From: Beverwykella pulmonaria
Lineage: Eukaryota; Ascomycota; Dothideomycetes; Pleosporales; Melanommataceae
Length of the DNA: 64,000 nucleotides
Assembly (NCBI GenBank): GCA_001599595.1
Contig: BCHH01000005.1
Coordinates: 1,805,552-1,869,551 of the forward strand
Direction of reading: 5' to 3'
Shown: positions 18,035 through 32,200 of the stretch, one piece after another
How positions within the stretch are numbered: position 1 is the stretch's first letter
Layout: each line of letters begins with the position of its first letter
The notes under the pieces: generated by a model
Database searches by the model: none
What the model was told of the DNA's origin: nothing
Seen by the model: the letters and a program-made list of their open reading frames with translations, nothing else
Translations under genes and position numbers: made by a program

Positions 18035-18837
18035 ATGGCAGACCCCAAACACCCAAAAATCCTAATAACCGGCTTCGGTGTCCGTCTTCCATCCCTTCCC
18101 ACCCTCCTTCCCCCAACTTACTCATCTAGCCCTTCCTCGACATAACAATAAACCCCTCCTGGGAAATCGCCCGCCGTCTCCCTCCCACTCTTCTCACCCG
18201 CACCAACACCCCCATCCAGCTCATTGTCCCCACGAATCCAATCCCAGCAAAATACCATGACATTTTATCCACGACAAAAGACTTGATTGCGCAACATACC
18301 CCGGATTTAGTTGTGCATATCGGGCTCGCATATGGGAGGACGTGGTTTGCGATCGAGAAAGGAGCGGACAAGGAGGGGTACCATGAAGTGCTTGATATGG
18401 GGAGAAGGGTCTGGACGAGGGCGGAGAATAAGAAGGTTTGGGGAAAGGAGGCGGAGAGGTTGGATAGTACTCTGGATTTGGAGAGTGCGGTGGAGGAGTG
18501 GGGGGAGGATGTAAGGGGCGTGATGTTGCCAGTGAAGAATGCTGGGTTAGCGAGTGAAGCGAAAGAGAGAGGAAAGGGGAAGCAGAAGCAGAAAGAGAGT
18601 AGCGGCGGGAGAGCTTATTTGCAACAGGTCGATGTTAGACTGAGTGACGATGTGGGAAACTATGTTTGTGGACTCATGTACTATGTTAGTTTGCTGGAGA
18701 TGCAGAGGGCTACTGGGAGGAGAGATTCGGTCTTCTTCCATGTGCCATATTTGGAGAGTGAGGAGGAGATTCAAGTTGGTGTGAGGGTTACGGAGGTGTT
18801 GATCAGGGCATTAGTGCAGGTGTGGGAAGGGCGATAG
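18035..18837 (+). CDS. Pyroglutamyl-peptidase I (peptidase family C15)
   Basis: Removes N-terminal pyroglutamate from peptides in the cytosol. Exon 1 (18035-18079) encodes MADPKHPKILITGFG and ends after the conserved GFG. A 50-nt intron (18080-18129, GTCCGT..CTAG) joins it to PFLDITINPSWEIARRLP, the family's substrate-loop signature. The total is 250 residues, slightly longer than the usual 200-230 because of a lysine-rich insert near residues 150-175. The expected catalytic residues are present: Glu91 (FAIEKGA), Cys195 (GNYVCGL) and His219 (FFHVPY). The intron phase and these residues leave little doubt about family or activity. An upstream in-frame exon at 17927 could lengthen the N-terminus. 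Confidence 0.9.
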
Positions 18838-21800
18838 TTGGGAGTATGGAGCTACTAGCGGTAAGGTTGGATATGGATATGGAGATGGAGATGAGCATGA
18901 GGTTGGAGGTGAAGAGTCAGGTGTGAATTACTCCGAACTCTGCATTGATATGACATAAATGACTCAGTACGTTACTGCATTATAAATTCAGAGTGATAGG
19001 TGCTGAGTCTTCATTCGCTTTGACAACCGGAAGGACGATATATCTGTTTTACTGCGATGTTATAAACAATTAGGCTCACCAGATGCTTTGAATGGTTTCT
19101 TTTGAAATATGTTTCGCTGACGCTAAAATTTAGTTTGATCGAAGGGCTCTTGGCTGGTATAGAGATACACTGGTTCACAGTTGAGAGCAGATTATTTCGC
19201 CCAGGATAGAAGAAACCACCAGCATAGCCACGCAAAAGCATGCAAAACTCTCGTTGGATATAATAGAACTGCAACTGATTAACTGAACCATGTCTTCGGT
19301 TATTAAGAACGACCGGGAAATGCGAAAAGTTGGTGTTATTCATAGCTACTAAAGCCAATGACAGACCTCAATGCTACTCCCTTCTTAAGACTGAACCGAA
19401 ACCTTCGGATCTTCATCACTGGGCGTTCCACTGAATTTAGATAATTTCGATGAACAAAAAATTGTTGAAGATGGGCTTGCACTAACCTCGTATGCTGAGG
19501 CCTCTACTGGCAAACCTTAGAAGATCTCATTAGGTCAATATTGGCCTTCTGCTCGAGGAAATCCCCCAATTCCCCAATCATAAGCAATCCAACGAGTATC
19601 CCACAACATGAGAAGTGGGGCTGAGGCTACTGGGGATACTGGTATTGCGTTTGCACCTTTTAGCGTGAGTTCGCCACACATGGATGCTATAGCATCAAAC
19701 CCAGAGTAACTGCTAAGGAGGAAATGCAAGTTTTCACCGTCGTTGCCGATATCAGTAAACTTCAAAGCAAGGGTCTCACACCAGGAGAGAACTTACCCAA
19801 AGAGCAGGAGACGAACAAGTGACAAAGCTCCAAAACAGTCCACAGGTATCATCCCCATCTCCTAAAGGTTATGTTACTGCGCCTTCTACGCCTACTCTGG
19901 TCGCCGATGTATATTCTACGACATTGCCAGCCTTAGCACGTAATATAGATTCCGCGATAATTAAAAAAGGCTGGGTAAGTGGAGCATAGAATGGATTTCC
20001 AGGAGGAGGTCCGGACAGAGAAATCAAAATCTCCACCCAGGGGTCATGCGAGAACTTCTACCGATGGGAGTTCGACATAGCCGCGCAAGAGACCATCCAA
20101 GATGGCCTCTACGCCCTCAAAGGGTGCTTTTCATGTAAAGTCGCCGCATGGAGAGACATCCCATTGTCCATCAAGTAGTGGATCTTCTGGAACGGTGGTT
20201 GCCAGTAACAAAGCAAAGCCACCAAAACTGCGCAGAGAGCTGAAATAGCCCCTTGACCGAGGACAACGCCTCTCCCTCCATCAGATGATACGCTTAAAGT
20301 AGCTTCGCTGAATTTCAGAAAGAAGGTATACCACCCTCTATCTCCATCTCAAATCCCACGATCTTCCTGGAACCGCGAAGTTGCGCAAGCCAGCACTTCA
20401 TCCAGACAAATTCCCTCGATCGAGTCCCGGATGAACAAGATACCGATACGATAGCATGCCGAAGAGCAGGTCGACTCCTCGCATAGAACTAGGTGAAGAG
20501 GTAAGAAACCCATATTTTGAAATCTTGATAGCCCCCTCTTTCAGCCTATAGCCCAAGACGCCCACATAGCCCTACCCTCAGCCCCAGCACCAAACTCCAA
20601 ACAACCTTCAGCGTGAACAGTTCACGAAGAACTCCTCCAAGCCATTAATTATCCGCCTCGCATGAATCCCCGGCCGCCAAACCCTCTGAGGTTAACTACC
20701 ATGTCTTGAACGGCTCCCCTCCACCACCACACCAGATTTGACCTCACGAAGTCGAAGCCTAACGAGAATTTTGGCCCAGTTCTAGCATCTGAGTCTAGCT
20801 ACGAGACGTGGCAATTCGGGCACCGCGTGAATCCGAAATTGAGAACGAGGAGAGCGCAGTCGCCGCTGTACGGTGAAGCACATGCGGCATTTAGACCCTC
20901 GTCCAGTCGCTATACCCGCGCCGTCGGCTAGCGCGAGGTGGAGTGTTGGCGCGCATTTTGTGAATGAGACGAGGTCAGGGCTGCTGAGGTTTGCGTATAG
21001 AATGTAAGTTTCGTTGTGATGTCGGGGCTTGCTTGCTGATGTTCGAACAGGACTCTTGTCTAAGTAGAGGAGAAGGTAGAAGTGAAGCACGAGATTAAGA
21101 GCGATTTTTAGAGCGCGGAAGGAGTGACAACATCTATGGAGTAATTAGTGATGGCGTTTTGATGTTTTGGCGGGCTTCTGCTCGGGCACCGTTTGACTGA
21201 TATGCGCAATGATTTTGGTTGCATCACTTGTAGTTTTGCACGGCGTTAGTATTGGGTCTAGTTCATGTGATTGTGAGTCACTTCCTTTCCCTCATGAGTC
21301 TTGCATACTACCCCGCGTTACCCCTTTTCCTGGCTCATAATTCGTGTGTTGAACTCAAGTATGGTATAACAGCGGTAAAAAGAACCAACATAATCACGCC
21401 GAGTAAGCTGTTCTTTTTCGACAGGCGAATGGAGTACTCGATGTACATATGCTATTTAATACATCAGTTTGTCGATGAAGGTACTTTGGTTGGGCATCGG
21501 TTCGGTGGAAATTGCCGGAAGGTATGAAATCTCGAGCAATAGTGGAAGACGCGTGCCGACAGCCCTTAGACATTGATATCCAACACATTATCCCCCTCTT
21601 GCCTTTTCTCTTTGACGAGATAGTCACATCCTCCTCCTTCAACCATATATGTTGTTATGTCTTCAGTCGTTGGACACTGAACACATCTCAACGAGGCGCT
21701 CCTCTGTATTTCCCCCACTTTCTTGATTATGGTATAGCGTTTGTGAAGGAATGTTCCTGAGTTTAGGTGGTAATAATTCGTCTTTTGTAACAGCGTTGGT

Positions 21801-24800
21801 ATGGCATGGGCTCTGCACTCGGAAATGTGAATATGCATTGTGCTCTTCTTGGTAATTAATCGATAAATGGATTAAAGTGCCTATATTTATGAGTAGACAG
21901 TGTTAGGAATGTAAAATACTTACTTATGAACAAGTGAAAATACTTTCGTACGTGTCGTGTTGACTTTGCGGTCAAGAAACCCTGAATATATGCAGTATAA
22001 TGCCTTGATGCCCGTATTAACATATCCAAATGGATAAAGAGTTTTGAAGTACGGTCCATATTATCTTGGATTTCGAGTCGGTACTTGCACCGAGGATTCG
22101 ACGAGGTTTGATCGAGAAGTCTTAGGCGCTGCTGCGTTGTCTGGACAGCATAGGACAATTCGGCGTTGTGATCGAGAGGGAAAATATACGGAAGTCGACA
22201 AGGTAGAACGTTCGAGTATACTTGGGTCCATCATTATCGCTTTTTCGTCGAAGGTAGTTGCCACTGGTGACCTCCACTCCATGTCGGTTCGGTTGGCGAG
22301 TTGTGTATAAATATGAAATGAACGGCCCTAGTGAGTCCCCTCAGCGTGAATGATCCCTCCGACCAGTGTTTTCGTCTTCCTTCTCGTTCAAGAGTCTCCC
22401 GTTGAGCCGCCTACCTCCTAATCCATAATTGTTGGGTTGCAATAGAAGTCCTGGGCATAGAGTATTCCGCAGTCGACTCTCCGTCCAGCCATCGTCTGCC
22501 TAGCTTGCATATCTAGTCCAGCACCATGAAATCGGAGGTTGTCCTCATTATTTTCCCCCGCATACTTCTCCATTCCATCTATCCAGAGCCTACGCCCGGT
22601 TTCGATCGAAAAGGGACATTCTATCGAGGATCCAGTAATCGATAGTGAGCATCCCACGAAAGTGGAGAGGAAATAGAAAGACAAAAATTGTGCAAAGCAA
22701 AGATAAGGGGGAAGACGAGCATATGTAAGGCCGCCGGACACCGCACGTGCCCACAAGTTGCAGATACGCTCAGCCTCGTTTCGTTTCGCCGGGGTCCTGA
22801 CTGATTCCTGATGTTGGCGGTTTGGGTTATATAGAGATGAGCAGGCATGTGCGTCGGATGTAGGCTTTGTACGCTGGTCCTACATTACACGGTTCCAGTG
22901 TTCGTGGTTGTGGTATACTTTGAGAGTAGTATTAGTAGGTTTATCGCGCTGGATGTATGGCGTATCGGTATATCAACCCCAGCAGCCAACATGGAATTCA
23001 ATATACAGTAACACATCAACTGGAACATCATGGTTATTAAAGGTTGAGGACACTGTCGGCATGTCTATGACTGTTGGGAGTTAAGAGTAGCATGGCATGC
23101 TTTGCTATATTCGCTATATTCCCGAATGCGTTCGCTTTGCGAAAAGCGGTCGGACTAGGGTGGTGTGTTGGCGTGGACTTCATGCACGTTCAGAGGCTTG
23201 TTCATCATGCCGGGAATTTTTAAGTGTGGCTGCAGATGAGAGATCGCTGGGGACAACATGGGAAGCATGTATGTTGCAAGATTGGATCTGTAAATTGGTG
23301 ATCTCAAGTCGGAAGAGTAGGGATAAAATCATCCGAAGTTCCAACTGTCTTCATATTTACTATACATTTGATAGCTCCTACACGATAATGAATGCAAGAA
23401 ATGAACAGGAAAGGTAGGAGAAAAAGCGACAGTATGGATAATGACAAACGAGTGATAAGAAGAGCGAACCTATCTCGTTTAAGCAGATCCTTTCCATGGG
23501 ATTCCACGCCTACATAAAGGCCACCCGCAAAGCCGTCCATGATCTCTTTTCAGTACCAAATGAGGCTGGACCCAACTGCTCTGACCGCACAAGAAAATCC
23601 TCCGTTGACTTGGTTTAACCATAACCTTGGTGATGCTTGCAGCTGCGGGAAGGAGGGTATGCTTAAATCCTTAACTTTTCGCGTGTGGCTCGCGCACTCT
23701 GAAAGTGTGGCTATGAAGAAAGGGTTAGCACGACGAGATGGGTAAACTGGCGAGGCTGGTACCTTGCACATCCTAAACAGGAAGATTGGAGAACAACGGA
23801 TCGCGGGTGGTGCGAAAGGTCTAGTCTAGCATTATTGAACGATAAGTGTCTGTTGATACTATTCCTTGTGGCCACTTCATCGAGTCACCTCGAAAATGAG
23901 CTGAAGTTCTCCTTGGACCGCTTCTGCGGCCAAAGAATGTCTGCCTCAGCTCTGCCTCGAAATGTCTCTCCCTGCGGCAATAGTCAACGCTGTCATCTCG
24001 CGATCCAGTGAACGACGGTCACGTGCTCTCAGACACTGCTAAGCGCCCGCGCGGACCACGCCACCAACACCTTGGGTTGTCGTCCGAAACCGCGTTACTG
24101 TACGACGCAGGAGAAACAAGAAGCACAACTCCGTGCTTCAGAATGTTCTCGGCTCTCCGTGACAACCGACACGTATGCAGGGACGGGCGAGATACGATTG
24201 TCCTTCACGAAGGTTCACGCGGGTAGAGGGAACAAATGGTCGTACAGAAGAGCCTTGGAAGCCATGGCAGCTTACGGTGGCAACTTAGGCAGTGGTAAGC
24301 TGTTCGATCAAACCAGGGAAGAGTTGGTAATGATGTGTAGTTGGAGCATTTAGTTTGCAGTGTACAGATGCGGTAGCGAAGTGGAGATACAGCCAGCGCC
24401 TACATAGGAAGTGAAGAAAAGGGAAGGGTATCGAAACAGACGATGATATTCCCGAAGGGGACTTCTGTAGGGCTGCATATACCATATGATGACTGCAGAA
24501 AGGAGCTGATACCGCAATCAGATCGCCGTCATCCTCCTGCTCTTACGGGGCGCTTAGAGCGCCATCGTGGCATGACGATTCTCATGGTAGGATTACTCAT
24601 GACGAAATGGATTTGAAATTGACTCTACGGCTTCATGCCACCCGTGGTGGAACTTGGTGGAATTTCGTAACTAATTTTGATCAAAGGCTATACGCATTTC
24701 TTGGGCGACATTACTAGATAGAGAGCGAGTCATGGGAAGCAGCCTCGCTGAAGATAGGGCTGGGAACTGTTGAACGCGCTTGAAAGGCTGGCCTCGACAA

Positions 24801-27800
24801 AAGGAAATAATTGGCGACTTGACCGAGATGAAGTTTGTAATTAACCTGTTTGCCTTCTTTTCGGACTGCGAATTGCAGGCCTCCACCCCCCCATCAGGGA
24901 CATGTCATGGCAAGGCAGACTGACGTTGGGTGAGGGGGTGGTGTGCGATCAGCCTCAGCCTCATGGGGTAAGGTGACAAGGGCAGGGGACATGTGATTGC
25001 CTAAGAATAGAAGCGGGCATCTTGGCGAATCCTTCAGGACACTAATCTGTTTTCGGCATGCGCTTGGTTAGCACACTATCGTGAAGATCGATGTTGGACT
25101 GCAGCAGGCGGCGAGGCTGTGAGGAGACGGGCGCGTAGAGACGGAGAGGATAGCAGGACGATCGTGAAGCAGAGTGCATGCTTGATGTTTCTTTCTTTAG
25201 CATTGAAGGCAAACTCAATGGTTGCGCGTACTGCGGGAGAAGTGGATCAAGTGAAAACAGTTGATGCAGAATTGCTAGCATCATGGATCATCTCAGTATT
25301 CGGCTTTCGGCAGGACATATGCGCGAGTATATAGCATGATAGTAATATTTCGCAGGATGAAGAAGGTTGAAGAAGGTTTGATGGGCCATTGATCCTAATC
25401 TTCCTCCCGCTCAAACAATGACTAGCTAGTAGCCGTACGGTCGGAGTCGCCATGAGCTGGCTCTCATAGTAATCTCCAGTCTCAACAATAACAATCTTAC
25501 TATCACAACGCTGAGGCACAGGGCGTTAAATGCTTTTTTAAGTGTCTTGAAGTTCGGGACGGTCCCGCAAGATGAGGCACGAATTCATTAAATGTAACAA
25601 TCATTTGTTGTGAAGTGAAGGAAGACCTACTCCGTCCGGAGTTAAGAGTCCGGCAGCTAGCAGCCCGCAATTTGGCTTGTGCCCCTAACTAGTGTGCCCC
25701 ACAGTCACGTGGGGCATCGCATTTTCTACCGCTTGTGCGAAAGTCTGTTTTCACCTCAGGCCTGAACGTCATTAAACCATCGACAAGTCGGAGACAGCAG
25801 CTGTCACATAGCGAGACGTTACTTGCTAATGTTCCAGACTGACAGTAGCGACGTGCAGAAGGATTCGATAAGGCGAGGCGAGCGTCGATAAGCCCTGGCC
25901 ACGGTTCGGATTTTGAACTCAACTCTCCGTCCAAGGTCCATGTCGTGAGTCAGGCGTGAGTCGTTCATCAATGAACCTCATGGTACTCAGGAGTACAGCA
26001 CTCTGGACTGCGATGAGTCCCGGACCCGATGCACCCCTTTTGCGTCCCAGGCTTCGCGCGCTCTAGACCTGATCATTAGTTCCAGTCCACGGTAGCGAGG
26101 TTGTTGAACTCCGTTTCATCGATAGAGCCATGGCACTCCATTGGTCATGTCTCAGCGCTTTGGTGTTGGATAGGGCAAGGTCTTTTGGCGGGCGGGTTGA
26201 CAATTAAGTATCGGCATCTGCACTGCTTGCCACTCGAGGTCGGAATCCCTCGGGGATATTGCGTTGGCTAGGCGCTGCAGTGAAGCTTCTCTGTCTTCGC
26301 CGCGCCGTTGCAGCGGGCTTCATGCGATATTCCTCTGCAGCTATCTGCCGATGTCACTCAGGCGGAGACAGAGCCTGCAAGTCAGCCGTCACGCATCACC
26401 GGCATGCAGAGTAGCACACGTGCAGGTTTATGGAAGGATTCCAGACGTGCTTCGAATTGATTGGTCTGTATCTAATGGTTGAGTGTCTGTCTCAGTTATG
26501 CTCCTTGCGGGCGTACAGTCGTCACACTGCCCAAACGGTGTACCTTCAAAATGCTTAATGCCCGTCCATATTGCAACCTCGCAGCAGGATCGCAGTGTGA
26601 TCGCGAAGCAATTAGCACCCTCGTCGCCGCTCTGCCTGCCCTGTGGTTTGGGTTCTTACAACGTCAGCCTCGCGGGCCTTCGAGAAGTTTACTCTGCAAG
26701 GAACACTGCAAGCTGAATTCCGAAACCCGCATACAGGCGAGAGTCCCAGGAACTGACGAAGCAGAGATTGCGATCCCGATGGGTGCCAAAGCGCATCCTC
26801 CAGACGCCTTCGGCCAAGCTTGTACTGAAGTGGCAAAAGGTTAAACTGATAAGTCAGCAGCACACGCCGTTTGCGGTGCCGGCGAAACGAACAGCCCATG
26901 TTTTCAGATTTCAAATGAAGTGCCCTGGGCGGGTTGGGTCGTCGTTTGACCCGTGAAAATGTTACGCGCTGGTCGTTGATCTGTCTGACCGCGTCACCAT
27001 TGGCTCATCTGCATCATGGAGGTGTGTGCTGGGACCCTCCCAAGACCACCATCTCGGTTGCGGAAGTGCAGGACCGACTCAAAGAACGGCAACCCTGCCA
27101 GCGGAAATTCCGACCGTCTGGGAGGCCATGCCCTGGCAACCGCTTCTGGCGACGTCGAATGCAAAAACGTGGAATGGAAGGGATTGCGAGCAGTTTGTAC
27201 AACCCAACGCAAACCCTTTCCATCAAACTCCAGGCGGCTCTTCCGGCTCAATCCTCCGTGTTGGGTCCCCTGAGTTTCCTGAGCAGAAAGATGCAAGCCT
27301 TCTGCAGTGTTGTGCAGGACGCGCTCGAGCCTCGAAAACCGGTGAAGAAGCTCCTGTGTGTCTGTGACGTGCAACGTGCAGTAGCGACCTTTTGCGCTCG
27401 ACTCGATAGTCGTGGCGGCAAAACGTCGGACATTATTCTGATACATTCCCATGGGCGGCGATGGGCGCATATTTCCACCGATTGTCGACACCGTTGTGGG
27501 CTGTTGCCAGTCGTCCTGCCCTACGATGGCGCGAAGCTTGGTTGACGTGTTCACTAAGGTGTCAGGCCACCCGTACTCACGCAGCGTTTTGCGGCCCATG
27601 CTGGGCAACGCTGTCCGTGTGGAGATTGGGGACGGGGGTTATGTTCAATAGCCGCACACTGGCGCGGAGAGACTGCACGCCGATGATGACGGCTTCAGAG
27701 CCCGAATTTTCAGTCTGATATTTGGCGGCAGGCCAATCAGCAGGCCGAAGAGGGGGTTTCAGCGCTGTTGGATTGTGCATTTCTCGAATCTCGTCGCGAC

Positions 27801-29204
27801 GCTGGCGATGTTGTCGCCGTCCCAGTGCAAGAGAGCCCGAGTATCGCGACGACGCGCGCTGTATTCATTTTGCAGCGGGACATGGAACCCCCGCCTGAGG
27901 CTACACATCTGCCGCACTCCAACAATACCCGCCTACTCCTCCACCCACCAATGGCCTCAGGATAGCCTCACCGTCCAGGATAGCCCGCTCAGAGTGTGCA
28001 GCGGCCTGCATCGTGATATCGACCTCGCGTCTGCAGGGGCAGCCCACAGCACGCCCACCCACATCGTCCGCTCCCCAACCAGCGGTCCCCGACGGCTGCA
28101 TCTCGACATCGACTCCACTTCTGCTCTGTTGACCTCATGACATCGCGACTCGGCGCCCTCGTCGCTGGTGTGGCAGCCGCCTCGCTGTTGTGCCGCCTCA
28201 GCGGTAAGCCGCAGCCCGGCGCAGAGGGGCTGAGGTGTGCGGCTGGCCATTCACACGTCTCGCTATTTTCGGGCTACCTACCCTCCATCGCACGCTTCCT
28301 CCTTGGTGGCCAAGCCACACCCATCTTAGCAACCCAAAGCGCCGCTGTGCTTGAGTGATGGTTTGAAGCGGGAACGGTCCGCCGCCTGGCGTTGCTGTGC
28401 CCTGTCCTCCGCCCACTCAGAGCCCGAGCCCGACAAGGTGTGTTGCAGGGCTCTTGCAGGGCTATTGCAGGGAAGTCTGCGCAAGGCGAGCCCGTTCCAC
28501 CCCAATTTTGGTGCTCGGATGCCTCCTTGTCCTTGCGGCTACTGGAACCGTTCGGTTGCACGCCTCTTGCCACGCCCGTGGGCTCAAGCTTTTCAAGGTT
28601 CTCCTCCATCATTCAGCATCTCTGTCATGAGAACCGCTGCCGCGATGCCCATTGGCGTGTGCCTGCTGCTCCCGTGCTATGCTTCCCAGCGTCAAGGGAC
28701 CTGCAGCTGCACCTCATCTCATCTGCCTTCTCTGCCACTGCCAGTGCTGCTCCCCTCCCGTCCCATCCCACTCTCACTAATATCAACTTGTGTGCTTGGC
28801 CCAGGCACAGCCCGCAGATATTTCAGTCTCCCCACAAGCAGCACATGTTGGCGCAGCAATCCCCTCTGCATCTATCGTCAGAATCGTCAGAGATCCCGAT
28901 TTGGAACGGCCTTGATCCCCATTGTGGACTGACGCCCACACGTTTCGCATCTGCCCTGGTCGCCAATCGTCTTTATTGTTGCGCTTCGTCCTCCGAGTCC
29001 GCCTACTTCTCCATGTCCACTCCGCTGCGCCTTTTCAAGACATGAGCCTTAGCCCATACCCATCTGCTGTACGACCGGATCTGGACCGTTCTCCGCAACC
29101 ATCTCTTCGCGCATCTCGTCCGGAGTCCCACTTGCGGCTCGAGTAATCCTTCCCGTCCCCTCAGCTGTTGAATATATACTCCTCCTTCGCCGCCTCAGTC
29201 AGCT
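18838..29204. other. 10-kb region without a convincing intact gene
   Basis: No frame in this stretch shows a recognisable domain, and most are short and overlapped on the opposite strand. The left part (18.9-25.6 kb) is AT-leaning with many stops. The right part (25.6-29.1 kb) is richer in GC and carries longer but unconvincing frames on both strands, for example 26934-27545 (plus) and 26994-27608 (minus). A decayed coding-like remnant lies at 19.8-21.1 kb and is listed separately. The last kilobase is presumably the promoter and leader of the transcription factor gene; an AATATATAC box lies near 29169. No tRNA, rRNA or tandem array was recognised. Confidence 0.5.
19800..21085 (+). pseudogene. 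Possible decayed gene remnant of unknown family
   Basis: Several stretches on the plus strand look translated but are broken by stops and frame changes. Examples are KGYVTAPSTPTLVADVYS near 19865, STQGSCENFYRWEFDIAAQE near 20035-20095 continuing to WRDIPLSIK and a stop near 20175, and SSYETWQFGHRVNPK near 20790-20840 followed by ETRSGLLRFAYRM near 20965. Amino-acid usage looks protein-like and the stops are mostly TAG or TGA. I cannot name a family. It could also be chance, since no intact copy is available in the window to compare. Confidence 0.35.
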
Positions 29205-32200
29205 ATGTCGGATCACAGTGAGACAAGCGGCCGCCCACTGGCCTCGAGCACCCACCAACTTGAAGCAACTACACAAACACAATCTCTTCGTCGCAAACGT
29301 CAACAAAGTTCGCCATCTTCGGATGAACGTGTTGGTGGAACCCAGTCTTCTTCCTCTCGTCGTCGTCCAGGAACCAGGAAAGAGGCGTTGTTTGCCGGCC
29401 CCCACACCGGCTCCTCCCGCGGGGATAGTTCCACCATGCAACGGTCTGCCAGCCCTACGCAAATGTCACCGGAGCTATCGTCAGTTGCCTATACCAGGAC
29501 TGGTCGCATCAGCAAAGCGAAGAAAGGAAGGAAGGTGCACAACTGCGAGTGCGGTAGAGTAAGTTATACCCATCCCACCACCTCAGCTCCCTTCCTAGCA
29601 TGAATACCTGGCTGGCTGAGCACGACGTGTCTCAACGCCTCATTCTCCTTCATGTACCTTCCTTTGGCATCAGCCTCTTCAGCTTTGCATTGTCCTCTGA
29701 TTCAACTTATTCTTCAATGTGGTCACTGACCCTTTTCATAGTCCTACACGCGAGCAGAGCATTTGAGGTAAGGCAAACCGCTGCTCGATTCGGAGATGTG
29801 TCTAACATGAGTTTGCTTCGTAGGCGACACCAAAAGAATCATGCTCAAGAGGCACTGATATGCGAGTTCCCAGATTGTGGGAAGACCTTTTACAGGATCG
29901 ATCTCCTGCAACGTCACCAAGAACGACAGTAAGCCACATAAAACATCAAAAACAAATGGCAATACTGAGTGATCGCAGCAACGAAATTGGCAAAGATGGA
30001 GACTCACGTCGACCCTCACTGTCTAGTCAGGGAGGGACTATAGAGTCAGGACCTCAGGTCTCTCTGTCGGTCTCTTTACCATCACCGATGGTGACCACGC
30101 CTCCCCAGAACACTACGTTCTATCAACAACCCATTTCCTCTTTGCCAGAACCGGCATCAAATCCAAGGTATAATTCCAAACAGTTTCGTACTCCTCAGAT
30201 TCCTTCCTCCGTTTTTGGTCATATTCTTCGTTCTTCTCCAACTTCCAAGTCTGCTTTCAGTTCCAAGTGAGTTCAACTGTACATCAGAGATCATATTTCG
30301 TTCCTTTCCTTGCTCTTCTTGCCACAATCTTGTTATTGTATCTTAGCTGACACTTTATTTGCAGTCTTGGGAAGCAGCAGAGACCATCGTATTCTACGCA
30401 CCAAACGTCTGTACCAATCCAGGTCCAGGTCGACGGATTACAAACAGGTGTTACCTGGCACGACCCTTTCAACCAATCCCCATACTCTTCCTCCAGTGGA
30501 TACGCATCGCCCATTCCCAGCGCCGGCGATTATTCAAACATGTTCGCCAATCCTCCCTACGGCGCTCCAGCGAATCGCACCCGCACTTCCTCTAATGCTT
30601 CTTTCATTCAGCCTTGGGAATTCCCATCGCGGTCACCAACATCCGCCACATCGACATTGGCATACACATGGACATCGAATGATAAAAGCCCAGTGCCAGT
30701 CAGCCTTCCCTATCTGACTACATCTTACCCGATGACGAGCATGCCCTTATCAGCTGGTGTGGACCCGATGTCCGCATATGGGCATTTTGGTCCAAAGTCT
30801 TTGGCACAAAGGGATGAGGAGGAGCAGGCGTTCCTGTTTCCAGAGCAGTCTTTCGGTATGGGCCAAATCGCACACACCTATCCGTTTGAACAATATCTTG
30901 ACAATTACTGGAGACTGTTTCACCCCTCTTTTCCCGTCGTCCATCGACCTACCATTGACGGCATAAGCGAGCCACCAATGCTCCAAGCGGCCATGATTGC
31001 TGTTGGCGGACAATACTCGAACGATCCCAGCGTCAAACGAAAATCTCGAATTCTTCACGACCGATGCATGAAGTTGCTCGACAAGGTATGATAACGAGTC
31101 TGAATGGCCATACCCAGCGCTAATAAGAAGTAGAGGAATCTAGATGTTATCGTCGAACCGGAGCGACTTTCCGATCAGCAAGCCCTATTTCTCGTTGAAG
31201 TCCTATCTCAATATAGAGCCCGACGCGCTGCTAAGACTCTCTCCACCCGGTTCGAAGGCTTGTACCAAAAGGTAGGCATTAAACGAATTCCCCGCATAGG
31301 CTCGTGCTGACTTCATTAAGCTTTGTCAAGGTTTTAGTGTCGTGGCTTCTAGCATCGTTGACATTGTGTCTGCTCTTGTACGACCAGAGAACGCCACCTA
31401 CGAACGTTGGAGCCAATGGATAGAGCTTTCCGGCCAACAGCGTCTGCTCCTCTGTTGTTACATCCTAGAATCTCAACAAGCCACTCTCCTAGCCCGCAAC
31501 CCTCGACAATCAGTTGCACCATTATCTGGCTTTGATCTACCCTTCCCTGCCCACTCTGCCTTGTGGGACGCTACTGGTCCCTCCGAATGGGCAATGGCCG
31601 CGCAACAATACTCGCACCTCCCGAATTTTGTGTACGATGTGGATCCAGAGATGAGCATCGGCCCCTTTGATTGCTTCCAGTCCTCTCTCCTTATTGCAAG
31701 CCGCTACAATTACTTCAACAACCCTACGCCCTACCTGGAACCCTCAACACTCCCTACGATCGACCATCTCCTTGACGGCTCCGCAATTACCAAACATCAG
31801 CTTCTCACTGCAAAGCTTCTCCAAGTAACGCCTATTCGTGCCTTGCTTGCTGTGTCGGGCGAGTCGTGGATTCTCTCAGAGAAGGTGCCTTCTCCTCAGG
31901 CGTTTGCAGCCTTCAAAGGGACACTGAGGAACTGGGTCAATGGCCTTTGGGCGCCAGCACAGGAATCACACATTCAAGCCGCGAATGAGGCTCTCAAAGT
32001 AGCCATCGAACTGCTTCAGCATGCCATGATATCACCTGTCCACGACCTTCGCCTAGAACTCGGTGCGGACATGGGACTCTACTTCGCCGCGCTGGTCATT
32101 TGGGTTGTGACTGTTGCTGCCAACACACGTATAAATGCACCCCAGTCTCAAGCACAACCACACCGATTCCAATCTGTTTCCCCCCTCCCTTCAACCCACT

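Noticed and set aside
19011..23540. Weak similarity between minus-strand frames at 19.0-19.4 kb and 23.3-23.5 kb (GYAGGFFYPG and GFAGGLYVGV)
   Set aside because: Similarity spans only about 10-20 residues and does not extend at the nucleotide level.
26934..27608. Two ~200-codon frames on opposite strands at 27 kb
   Set aside because: They overlap each other almost completely, have no recognisable domain, lack supporting splice context, and are expected by chance in GC-rich DNA.
28392..29045. 217-codon plus frame upstream of the transcription factor
   Set aside because: Serine/leucine/cysteine-rich without a domain and overlapped by other frames; more likely promoter or leader sequence.
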